From assembly GCF_000723885.1 (NCBI RefSeq), contig NZ_CCDG010000065.1:1-41721 (forward strand): a stretch of DNA of 41,721 bases, written 5' to 3'. Origin of the DNA: Paenibacillus camerounensis (GTDB taxonomy: Bacteria > Bacillota > Bacilli > Paenibacillales > Paenibacillaceae). Shown here one piece after another: positions 7,861-14,894 of this stretch (the first letter of the stretch is position 1; every line of letters begins with the position of its first letter). A program made the position numbers and the translations under genes. The notes below the pieces were generated by a model. The model made no database searches. It had not been told where the DNA came from and saw nothing but the letters and a program-made list of their open reading frames with translations.

Positions 7861-8644
7861 CTGTGCTTTTGTAGTGCCTTACGCCAATGCGCCAGACCAG
7901 CAGCGAGAGTCCGAGAAAAGCCGCCCCGGCGGGAAGTGACAGGTAGCCGAGCCATGGCGGATAATTCCAGCCGCATACTGCCGCAGCCGGATAGAAGCTG
8001 ATGAACAGCATTGGCAGCATAAAGCTGAACACCGATTTCAGCACCCTTGGCATATAGGGCTCCGGGCAGCGGGTAATCTGGTAACTTGCATTGGTCAGCA
8101 GATAGATCCAATCCAGTCCCTTTATTGTGAAAAAAGCGAGCCCAGAGGTCAGCACGAACACTCCGCAATACATGACACAGCCGCCCGCGAGCGCCATAAT
8201 GAGAATTACGGTTTTGCCGAGCGTCAGCTGCACTCCAAGCTCATTAAGCGCCCAGCCTGCTGCGCAGATTCCTGTGATTGGACGGACGAGCCGGTGCAGA
8301 TGGAAGCGGGAAGCGGCAACCTGTATGAACAGGGAGCGCGGCCGCAGCAGCAGGCGGTCGAAGTCACCGGAACGCAGCAGATGCCAAGGAAAATAGTCAA
8401 AGCCCCTGCATAAGCTCTCCGCAAGTCCGAAGGAAGCCACCGCCAGCGAATAGACAAGAATAATATGGGCAACGCTCCATTCCCCGATATTGCCAAAGCG
8501 GGAGAACAGCAGGACTGTAGCAATCGGGTCTGAGACCACGACAACCAGCACCTGGATCAGCATCAGCCACCAGCCTTTATATTCCATGCCGGACAGCAGA
8601 TGCATCCGCAAATATTTGAAATAGATTTTACTTTCCGCAATCAT
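7853..8644 (-). CDS. ABC-2 family exporter permease (COG3694 type)
   Basis: An integral membrane protein with about six hydrophobic segments, for example WLMLIQVLVVVVSDPIATVLLF, MALAGGCVMYCGVFVLTSGLAF and FSFMLPMLFISFYPAAAVCG. The N-terminal KYLRMHLLSGMEYKGWW and the conserved GFDYFPWHLLRSGDFDRLLLRP match the COG3694 permease that pairs with COG4587 and COG4586. The frame opens at GTG 8656, which overlaps the upstream stop (GTGA) but abuts the GGAGG; the ATG at 8644, twelve bases from that SD, is the more plausible start. Third gene of a complete exporter operon. The substrate is unknown. Confidence 0.9.
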   Translation of the reverse strand: MIAESKIYFKYLRMHLLSGMEYKGWWLMLIQVLVVVVSDPIATVLLFSRFGNIGEWSVAHIILVYSLAVASFGLAESLCRGFDYFPWHLLRSGDFDRLLLRPRSLFIQVAASRFHLHRLVRPITGICAAGWALNELGVQLTLGKTVILIMALAGGCVMYCGVFVLTSGLAFFTIKGLDWIYLLTNASYQITRCPEPYMPRVLKSVFSFMLPMLFISFYPAAAVCGWNYPPWLGYLSLPAGAAFLGLSLLVWRIGVRHYKSTGS

Positions 8645-8652
8645 ATTGTTAC

Positions 8653-9483
8653 TCACCCTCCCTGGACAATAATGTTCTTCAGCTTACGGTTCATGATCAG
8701 CCGGCCTGCCGTGATAAAAAGAGTACTCCAGATACACTGCAGTCCAATTGCAGGCAATGCTGCAGCCGGCGGCATACTGCCGATATACAGCTGGCCCGGA
8801 ATGTCGGCGAAGCCGCCGAACGGCTGAAGGTAAAGAAAGGTCTGCATAAAGTCAGGCCACAGCCGCAGCGGAAGATACGTCCCGGACAGAATTCCGCTCA
8901 GCAGCAGAAGGATATGGCTCGGACCGTCACCCCAGGTAACATTCAGCCGGATTGCCGTCACAAGCATCGCAAATGAGGAGCAGAGCACAAAAGCCATAAC
9001 GACTGAGAGCAGAAAGCAGAGCAGTCCGGCAAAGGACTCAGGAGCACTCAGCGCATAAGCGGCGGGCATCAGCAGACCGGTCAGCACGGTAGCGACACTG
9101 CGGATCCAGGAGGTGCCCAGCTTGCCGGCCGAGCTTTTGACGAACCAGTGGGTGTACAGATTCATTGGCCGGCACAGCTCTATCCCGACGTCGCCGTTGT
9201 TGATCTTGCCCATAATTTCACCGTCAATACTCATCGTCTGCAGCACGAACAGCCCCTGGGCGATCCACACATAAGAGATCGTCTGCGGCAGGCTCATCCC
9301 GTTGTTGTTCCATGAGCCATGTTCGCTATATGTATAAAAAACAGTAAACAGCACGCACTCCAGCAGCGCCCAGAACACTCCAACCACTGTTCCCGAAATG
9401 GCCGATACCCGGTACTGCAGGCCTTCAGCCATCCGTATACGGAAGAGGGAGGCTGAGGCCCGGCAGGTATTTTTAATGTCCAT
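8653..9483 (-). CDS. ABC-2 family exporter permease (COG4587 type)
   Basis: A 276-residue membrane protein with about six helices. The family pattern includes FRIRMAEGLQYRVSAISGTVVGVFWALLE at the N-terminus, INNGDVGIELCRPMNLYTHWF (the NGD...RP loop shared with its partner permease) and LLLLSGILSGTYLPLRLWPDF near the end. ATG at 9483 with GGAGG twelve bases upstream. Its stop overlaps the next gene and the ATPase gene ends 70 bases upstream, so the three form one transcription unit. Confidence 0.9.
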   Translation of the reverse strand: MDIKNTCRASASLFRIRMAEGLQYRVSAISGTVVGVFWALLECVLFTVFYTYSEHGSWNNNGMSLPQTISYVWIAQGLFVLQTMSIDGEIMGKINNGDVGIELCRPMNLYTHWFVKSSAGKLGTSWIRSVATVLTGLLMPAAYALSAPESFAGLLCFLLSVVMAFVLCSSFAMLVTAIRLNVTWGDGPSHILLLLSGILSGTYLPLRLWPDFMQTFLYLQPFGGFADIPGQLYIGSMPPAAALPAIGLQCIWSTLFITAGRLIMNRKLKNIIVQGG

Positions 9484-9553
9484 TGCAATTGTACACCTCC
9501 AGAATTAGATAAGATAGAATTAACGGCACCTTTATGAGGCTATGCCCGTCAGG

Positions 9554-10369
9554 TTATGTAAGTGCCAGATCGTTGTACATGGCGGCTATCATTGCATCGG
9601 TGTTGACCTTCATCACTACCTCAGGAGCGTATTTCTCCTGCAGTCCGGCCAGCTTGCCGTCATAGAGCAGTGTACCGTGCCCGATTACCATCACCCGCTC
9701 ACACAGTGCTTCAATGTCATCCATATCATGGGTAGTCAGCAGCATAGTAACCCCGTGCTTACGATTTTCTTCCTTCAAAAAATGGCGCAGGGCCAGCTTC
9801 GATACCGCATCAAGGCCGATTGTCGGCTCATCCAGAAACAGAATGTTCGGCCGGTGCAGCAGCGCTGCCACCAGCTCACAGCGCATCCGCTGTCCCAGCG
9901 AGAGCTGGCGGACCGGTGTCCGCAATAGCGCTTCCACACCGAGTGCCGCCGTTAGCTCGTTCAGCCTGATTGTGTAATCACCGGGGGGAATTGCATATAT
10001 ATCCTTCAGCACATCAAATGAATCTGCCACCGGCACGTCCCACCACAGCTGCGACCGCTGCCCGAACACGACACCGATTTTTGACACATGCTCCACACGG
10101 TTCATCCATGGCACTTTGCCAAGGATGGTGCATTCGCCGCTGTCCGGTGTCAGAATTCCGCTCATTACCTTAACAGAGGTGGATTTGCCGGCGCCGTTTG
10201 GGCCGATGTAACCCACCAGCTCCCCCTCCGCAATATCAAAGCCGATCCCGCCGAGCGCCTCCACCTCCGTCACATTCCGCATAAAGGCTCCCTTCAGGAG
10301 CCCCCATTTGCCTTCCGGCCGTTTGTACACCTTGAAGCTTTTCTTAATATCCCTGAGTGTAATTTGCAT
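9554..10369 (-). CDS. ABC exporter ATP-binding protein (COG4586 type)
   Basis: It powers the two permeases downstream. Motifs in order: family N-terminus SFKVYKRPEGKWGLLKGAF, Walker A GPNGAGKST, the family-specific GVVFGQRSQLWWDVPV, signature LSLGQRMRCE, Walker B ILFLDEPTIGLD and switch His in LLTTHDMDD. ATG at 10369 follows AAGGAGG by eight bases; the frame extends to 10498 but that part has no SD. The protein is about 271 residues, whereas family members I know of are nearer 320-330; the C-terminal regulatory tail after YDGKLAGLQEKYAPE is cut to about 25 residues. It looks functional as an ATPase. Confidence 0.92.
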   Translation of the reverse strand: MQITLRDIKKSFKVYKRPEGKWGLLKGAFMRNVTEVEALGGIGFDIAEGELVGYIGPNGAGKSTSVKVMSGILTPDSGECTILGKVPWMNRVEHVSKIGVVFGQRSQLWWDVPVADSFDVLKDIYAIPPGDYTIRLNELTAALGVEALLRTPVRQLSLGQRMRCELVAALLHRPNILFLDEPTIGLDAVSKLALRHFLKEENRKHGVTMLLTTHDMDDIEALCERVMVIGHGTLLYDGKLAGLQEKYAPEVVMKVNTDAMIAAMYNDLALT

Positions 10370-10514
10370 TTGCTCCGCCTCCTTAGCGCAGATGATCATA
10401 CCATTATGGGGATGGATGGGACAGCGGCGCATAACACCCTGTAGTGCCATCACTGTTAGCAGCGGGGGAGTAAAGGTGCTTTTTTCTCTATTTTCCATAA
10501 AAATGCTTGCCAGG

Positions 10515-10546
10515 TTGACATTTCCGTGCTATATTAATTTTATAGT
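10515..10546 (+). promoter_or_regulatory. Promoter upstream of the DinB-family gene leader
   Basis: A consensus -35 TTGACA (10515-10520) is followed by AT-rich candidates for the -10 (TTTATA 10539-10544 at 18 bases, or TATAGT 10541-10546 at 20). It points at the DinB gene, 200 bases downstream, across the terminator at 10598-10626. The 379 bases between the divergent ABC and DinB genes hold only this promoter, a possible 8-codon leader ORF at 10564-10590 and the terminator. Confidence 0.5.
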
Positions 10547-10597
10547 TAACGCAGGAAAACTAGATGTTTTTTTGTATCATATACATATGAATTATCT

Positions 10598-10626
10598 TAC
10601 CGGTAACCTTGGTTGCCGGTATTTTT
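10598..10626 (+). terminator. Intrinsic terminator inside the DinB-gene leader (possible attenuator)
   Basis: TACCGGTAACC pairs with GGTTGCCGGTA (one G-U pair) and is followed by TTTTTG. It lies after a promoter and before the only plus-strand gene nearby, so it would end a short RNA of about 75 bases or attenuate the DinB gene. Confidence 0.7.
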
Positions 10627-10748
10627 GCGTTGTCCGGGGATGGCGGCAGCTGCACTGGTATTATCATTATTTTTACCGGGCACGAATTCCGGGTGTGATA
10701 GACTGGAGCTACAGGGAAGAATCAAATTATGACTATCGGAGGGTTAAG

Positions 10749-11240
10749 ATGCAGACATTGTTCCGCTATAACTGGATGGTCCGTGAAGAGTGGTATAAAT
10801 GGTGTGAGACACTGAGTGAGGAGGCGCTGCTGCAGCCGAGGACAGGCGGAGCCGGCGGAATTCTGAAGACGCTGTTCCATATTGCGGATGTGGAGTGGAG
10901 CTGGATTATGGCGATGCAGGGCAAGCCTGATTTTGAAGAGGATTTTGCGGAATACAGCACCTTGGGTAAGGTAAAAGAGCTGGATGCCCGCTTCCGGCCG
11001 GAGGTTGAAGCATTTGTGCTGGGCTGGCACGAGGGGCTGGAGCGGAATGTTTATGTGGATAAGCGTTATGAAGGAGCTCATGTGACCGATGCCTGGGGTG
11101 AGATTATGCGCCATATTATTGCTCACGAGATCCATCACACCGGGCAGCTGTCGGTCTGGGCGAGAGAGCTGGGGGATAAGCCGGTGTCGGCCAATGTGAT
11201 TGGACGCGGGCTGCGGGAAACGTTGCCGGGTGAGGAATAG
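10749..11240 (+). CDS. DinB-family (DinB/YfiT-like four-helix) putative metalloenzyme
   Basis: A 163-residue four-helix bundle of the DinB superfamily. Metal ligands are expected at the His of LKTLFHIADVEWSW and the two His of HIIAHEIHHTGQLSVWA, all present. ATG at 10749 follows GGAGGG by five bases; the open frame extends far upstream but without family similarity. Members act as thiol- or metal-dependent transferases (bacillithiol transferases are one branch), but the substrate here is unknown. A promoter plus terminator in the 5' leader hints at attenuation. Confidence 0.9.
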   Translation: MQTLFRYNWMVREEWYKWCETLSEEALLQPRTGGAGGILKTLFHIADVEWSWIMAMQGKPDFEEDFAEYSTLGKVKELDARFRPEVEAFVLGWHEGLERNVYVDKRYEGAHVTDAWGEIMRHIIAHEIHHTGQLSVWARELGDKPVSANVIGRGLRETLPGEE

Positions 11241-11264
11241 CGGGGAATTCAGCCTTCTTTCAGG

Positions 11265-11305
11265 TTCATATTTTAAGCTTTTACACAGGCTTTACAAAAT
11301 ATGAA
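11265..11305 (+). promoter_or_regulatory. Inverted repeat in the leader of the CotH gene
   Basis: Ten-base arms TTCATATTTT (11265-11274) and AAAATATGAA (11296-11305) are separated by 21 bases that hold a near direct repeat (GCTTTTACA / GGCTTTACA). It ends ten bases before the SD site. It could be an operator or an mRNA hairpin; no protein partner can be named. Confidence 0.5.
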
Positions 11306-11331
11306 TCTGCATAAGAGGAGGAATACACGTT

Positions 11332-13500
11332 TTGAGAATGAAGAGTATGTTCAAAAAAATGATGCTGACGACACTGTCACTTGCGGTGGTAGCATCGGTT
11401 GGAGGCGTTACCGGCAGCCCGTCTGCCGCTTTTGCCGCTGAGGCAGGGGTAAGCCAAGCCTATGAATCCCTGTTCACCCCGGATAAAGTGATTAATGTGA
11501 AGGTGACGATTGACGATGAGGACTGGGAGAGCATTCTGGCAAAGCCCCTGGAGAAGGAATATAAAAGTGTAACGGTGGATGTGGACGGCACGGTGCTGGA
11601 GAATGTCGGCTTTTCAACTAAGGGTAACCTGACTCTGAAATCAGTGGCGGCGATGACGGATTCCGACCGGTACAGCTTCCGGCTGAAGTTCGATAAGTAT
11701 GACAAGACACAGACGCTCTTGGGCCTTGATAAAATGGTGCTGAATAACAGCTATTCGGACCCGTCGTTCCTGCGCGAGTATCTGCATTATGAAGCACTGC
11801 GGGCGATCGGTGAGGATGCGCCGCTGACTGTGTTCACGAATCTGTATATCAACGGTGAATTATATGGCTTCTATATCGGCGTTGAATCTGTGGATGACAG
11901 CTATCTGGAGCGTAATTTCGGTGAAGGTGCAGACAGCGGTGTTCTGTACGATACAGAAGAGAAAAGCTATCTCCAATATGAGGAGGATGGCGATTACGAA
12001 ACTTTGACCTATGACACCGGCACGAAAGATGACAAGGCTTCGCTCAAAAATTTCATCAGCGTGCTGAACGCTATGCCTGACGGCCAAAAAGGCGATATTG
12101 AGAGTGTGCTGGACGTGGATTCCGCACTGAGATATATAGCCGCAAATGCAGTGCTGGGCAACTATGACAGCTATAACGGCGATAAAGGCCATAACTATCT
12201 GCTGTACGGGGATGCAGCCGGTAAGTATACCGTCATTCCCTGGGATATGAATATGAGCTTTAACGGGTATTCCACCGGAGGCGGCGGGGGGAGAATGCAG
12301 GCTGCAGCCGGAACTGCCGCTGCCGGTACAACGGCTGCTGCCGGAACGACAGGGACAACTACTGGAACCGCAGCAGTAAGCGGAACATCGGGCACAACGG
12401 GTACAGCTGCAGCTTCATCGGCTGTCAATGCGGTGACTGCTTCGATCGACACGCCGACACTCGGCATCAATGTGGATCAGGTGCCGCTGATCGGCAATCT
12501 GCTTGAGGTGCCGGAGTACAAAACCAGGTATAACGGCTATGTCTCTGAGCTGGTTACGTATCTGGAAGGTATCCAGGACCGCATAACAGGACTTACCACT
12601 CTGATCAGACCTTACGTTCAGGCAGATCCGACTAAGTTCTACACGATGGATCAGTTCGAGAACAATGTAGCCTATACAGCCGATACGGGAGGCAGCGGCG
12701 GCATGATGGGCGGCGGAGGCGATATGACGCCTCCGGACGGTACGAATGGAACACCGCCAGCGCGGCCAGATGCAGCAGCCGGACAAGCCGGAGCTGCTGA
12801 TGGAACAGTACCGGCAGGAGGTACAAGTAACGGAACGGCACCGGCAGGAAGCGCAAGTAACGGAACGGCACCGGCAGGCACTTCAGCAGCAGCTGGAGGA
12901 ACAGAAGCTGCCGGTCCGGGAGCCGGCGGTAATGCCGGGATGTCCGGCGCAGGCGGACAAGGCATGGGCACCATGGCCGCAGGGTCGCTGATGACCTTTG
13001 CCCTGAACCGGCTGGCCAATCTGCAGGAGCAGCTGGGTCTGGAAGTTACGCCGCTGCCGGAGGTGGTTGCAACCAAAGGCAGCACGGCAGCAGCAGGTGC
13101 AGCCGGATCAACAGCAGCGGCCTCTTCTTCCGGCAGTAAGGCGATTACTGTTAAGCTGAACGGAACAGCAGTAAGCTTCCAGGATCAGCTCCCGCTGAAC
13201 AAGGACGGCCGGGTGCTGGTGCCGGTCAGTGCGATTTTTAGTGCGCTTGGCGCTGAAGTGACCTGGGATCAGGCCGCGAAGAAGATCACTGCCGTTAAAG
13301 GCAGTACGACCATTACGATGACTATCGGCAGCAAAACGGCTTACGTCAACGGAACAGCTGTCACACTCGATGTCCCTGCCCAGATCATTAACAACCGGAC
13401 ATTAGTACCAGTGCGCTTTATATCCGAAGGCTTGAATTTGGATGTAAAATGGGACGCTGCGGCTCAGACCGTTACAGCAGCGGATAAAGCTGCTGAATAG
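11332..13500 (+). CDS. Secreted CotH-type kinase-fold protein with C-terminal copper-amine-oxidase-N domain
   Basis: The 722-residue protein has a signal peptide ending near AAFAAEA. A CotH domain follows (INVKVTIDDEDWESILAKP, STKGNLTLKS, YSFRLKFDKYDKTQTLLGLDKMVLNNSYSDPSFLREYLHYEA, LYINGELYGFYIGVE, GHNYLLYGD, VIPWDMNMSFN). Residues about 318-363 are an Ala/Gly/Thr insert; the CotH fold resumes at TPTLGINVDQVPLIGNLLEVPEYKTRY. A second Gly/Ala/Pro-rich linker spans about 453-548. Residues 603-718 are a copper-amine-oxidase-N (stalk-like) domain with RVLVPVSAIFSALGAEVTWD and NRTLVPVRFISEGL. The TTG at 11332, ten bases after GAGGAGG, is the start. CotH proteins phosphorylate other secreted or coat proteins; a vegetative cell-surface role is equally possible here because of the export signal. 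Confidence 0.9.
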   Translation: MRMKSMFKKMMLTTLSLAVVASVGGVTGSPSAAFAAEAGVSQAYESLFTPDKVINVKVTIDDEDWESILAKPLEKEYKSVTVDVDGTVLENVGFSTKGNLTLKSVAAMTDSDRYSFRLKFDKYDKTQTLLGLDKMVLNNSYSDPSFLREYLHYEALRAIGEDAPLTVFTNLYINGELYGFYIGVESVDDSYLERNFGEGADSGVLYDTEEKSYLQYEEDGDYETLTYDTGTKDDKASLKNFISVLNAMPDGQKGDIESVLDVDSALRYIAANAVLGNYDSYNGDKGHNYLLYGDAAGKYTVIPWDMNMSFNGYSTGGGGGRMQAAAGTAAAGTTAAAGTTGTTTGTAAVSGTSGTTGTAAASSAVNAVTASIDTPTLGINVDQVPLIGNLLEVPEYKTRYNGYVSELVTYLEGIQDRITGLTTLIRPYVQADPTKFYTMDQFENNVAYTADTGGSGGMMGGGGDMTPPDGTNGTPPARPDAAAGQAGAADGTVPAGGTSNGTAPAGSASNGTAPAGTSAAAGGTEAAGPGAGGNAGMSGAGGQGMGTMAAGSLMTFALNRLANLQEQLGLEVTPLPEVVATKGSTAAAGAAGSTAAASSSGSKAITVKLNGTAVSFQDQLPLNKDGRVLVPVSAIFSALGAEVTWDQAAKKITAVKGSTTITMTIGSKTAYVNGTAVTLDVPAQIINNRTLVPVRFISEGLNLDVKWDAAAQTVTAADKAAE

Positions 13501-13524
13501 TTCAGACCAGTTAGTAGAAACGGG

Positions 13525-13694
13525 GCTGGAGTCGCTCGCGATGAGCTGTATCTGGTAGAGTCGCTGCAATGAGCTGAATGTGGTAGAATTGCCGCGATGA
13601 GCTGGAAGTGGTGGAGTCGCTGCGATGAGCTGTATGTGGTGGAGTCGCCGCGATGAGCTGGAAGTGGTGGAGTAACCGAGCTGAGTTGGAGGTT
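13525..13694. repeat. 28-bp tandem repeat, about six copies
   Basis: Units starting GGTGGAGTCGCTGCGATGAG (with variants) begin at 13525, 13554, 13582, 13610, 13638 and 13666, an exact 28-base period for the inner copies. The period is not a multiple of three and all frames break, so it is noncoding. It begins 24 bases after the CotH stop. Confidence 0.85.
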
Positions 13695-13734
13695 GTGCGT
13701 TAGTTCATCTGGCGCTGTTGCATCAGTCGATGAG

Positions 13735-13925
13735 AATTAGCTGGAATTAAGTCATCTAATTCGGGCCAGCATCCCTTGAAAAGGAGATTAGTTGGAAAAA
13801 CGTCAGCTAATATCGCCCTTTTCGGCTCCAACAAGGGGATTAGCCGTAATTAGGTGAACAAAATCCAATTAATTACTCTAAATGTTGATGATTGGCAGAA
13901 TTAGGCGGACAAAATCCAACTAATT
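13735..13925. repeat. Cluster of four 25-27 bp ATTAG...CTAAT palindromic elements
   Basis: Units at 13735-13761, 13787-13811, 13848-13874 and 13899-13925 each start AATTAG or ATTAG, have a centre like GTGGA...TCC and end CTAAT or TTAATT, so each is an inverted repeat. Spacing is 51-61 bases. The same element type recurs at 30663-30801 and, more diverged, at 41046-41182. Between 13501 and 14342 no gene is seen: the stretch holds three repeat arrays and one terminator. Confidence 0.75.
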
Positions 13926-13929
13926 GCTG

Positions 13930-14022
13930 GGAGCGACGCACGGCCCATACAAAAAAGCAAGGAGCGAGGCAGCGCCTCGCAAACATGCTGGGAGCGACAA
14001 ACCGCTTCGCACAAACATGGTA
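13930..14022. repeat. Three tandem copies of a 30-31 bp GGAGCGA... unit
   Basis: GGAGCGA starts at 13930, 13961 and 13991, each copy ending in CAAACATG or CATACAAAA. The second copy contains a perfect hairpin GCGAGGC AGC GCCTCGC. Confidence 0.65.
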
Positions 14023-14050
14023 GAGTGGCGCAACCCGTCCCACAACAAAG

Positions 14051-14092
14051 CGGCAGCCGGAAGGAACACTTCCGGGCTGCCGCTATTTTTTA
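14051..14092 (+). terminator. Strong intrinsic terminator at the end of the repeat block
   Basis: CGGCAGCC-GGAAG pairs with CTTCC-GGGCTGCCG (one bulge), followed by TATTTTTTATA. It is 550 bases after the CotH stop, so the CotH transcript may include all three repeat arrays. Confidence 0.85.
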
Positions 14093-14342
14093 TACAATTT
14101 AAAGCTAACAAGTCCCCGAACCCGCCCTCACCGGAATCATACATCAGCACATGGTAGTTAACATTAAAAGAAATTCAGCCTGGTTACATGCTAAGCGCAC
14201 TCTTGTTACATTATTGGGCTAAGCATTAAGTTGTGCAGATTTGGCCCGGCATCTGCTTCAAGGTCCAACTTACCCGGTTGGCGGGTTGTGCTCACCTGTA
14301 TGTGTCCGGCTACCAACTTGCTATACAGTCTGACATCCTTCA

Positions 14343-14801
14343 CTATTCCAGCAGATCTGTACTCCAGTTCTTCTCCTGAATGCGGAAATCCAGCTCACGG
14401 TACTGCTTGGACAATTCATCGACGTCCTTCTGCAGGGAGGTCACCTCAATGGTTGTATAGAACTTTACCTCCTGCCGGCCGTAACGCTCCTGCTTAATGG
14501 AGGCCTCATTAAGAAGCTCGTTCAAAATATTACGGTGCTGCATAATCCGCTCCCGTTCCGCCAGCGCTTCCGACAGGGTCAGGTCTGCACTAAATGGACT
14601 CAGGGAGTTCGTCTTGTTGATCTTCTTGACCCAGACGGCCAGCTCATCCAGTGTATGCTTCAATTCCTGAAGCAGCTCAGCAGGCGGCTCTGAAGGCTGA
14701 TCGCCTTCCTGAACCTTGATGACTCTTCCCAGGCGCTGCTTCAGCTGCGCCACCTTCCGCTGGCAGTCTGCCCGCAGCACAAGTGCTTCCGCTAGTCTCA
14801 T
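14343..14801 (-). CDS. DIP1984-family protein
   Basis: A 152-residue, almost wholly alpha-helical protein matching the DIP1984 (septicolysin-like) family: MRLAEALVLRADCQRKVAQLKQRL at the start, then IN.TN and LTLSEALAERERI, LNELLNEAS and YGRQEVKFYTTIEVTSLQKDVDELSKQYRELDFRIQEKNW at the end. Length is typical. GGAGGGG lies just before the ATG. No function is established for the family. It is the downstream neighbour of the SgrR-type gene on the same strand, 93 bases away. Confidence 0.88.
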   Translation of the reverse strand: MRLAEALVLRADCQRKVAQLKQRLGRVIKVQEGDQPSEPPAELLQELKHTLDELAVWVKKINKTNSLSPFSADLTLSEALAERERIMQHRNILNELLNEASIKQERYGRQEVKFYTTIEVTSLQKDVDELSKQYRELDFRIQEKNWSTDLLE

Positions 14802-14894
14802 TCTAAATCCCCTCCGCTATAAACATAGTAACTCTAATATACCAAACCGGAGTTATATTTACCAATATACTATTGACGTTGACGGATTCTGGAA

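Noticed and set aside
10308..10748. Long N-terminal extension of the DinB-family gene
   Set aside because: The extension crosses a promoter and a strong terminator and has no family similarity; ATG 10749 has a good SD.
12672..13085. Pro/Ala-rich minus-strand frames under the CotH low-complexity regions
   Set aside because: They come from reverse reading of GC-rich Gly/Ala codons; no SD site and no domain.
13924..14157. 77-codon plus-strand frame between the repeats and the terminator
   Set aside because: It overlaps the 30-bp repeat array and the terminator stem and has no SD site.
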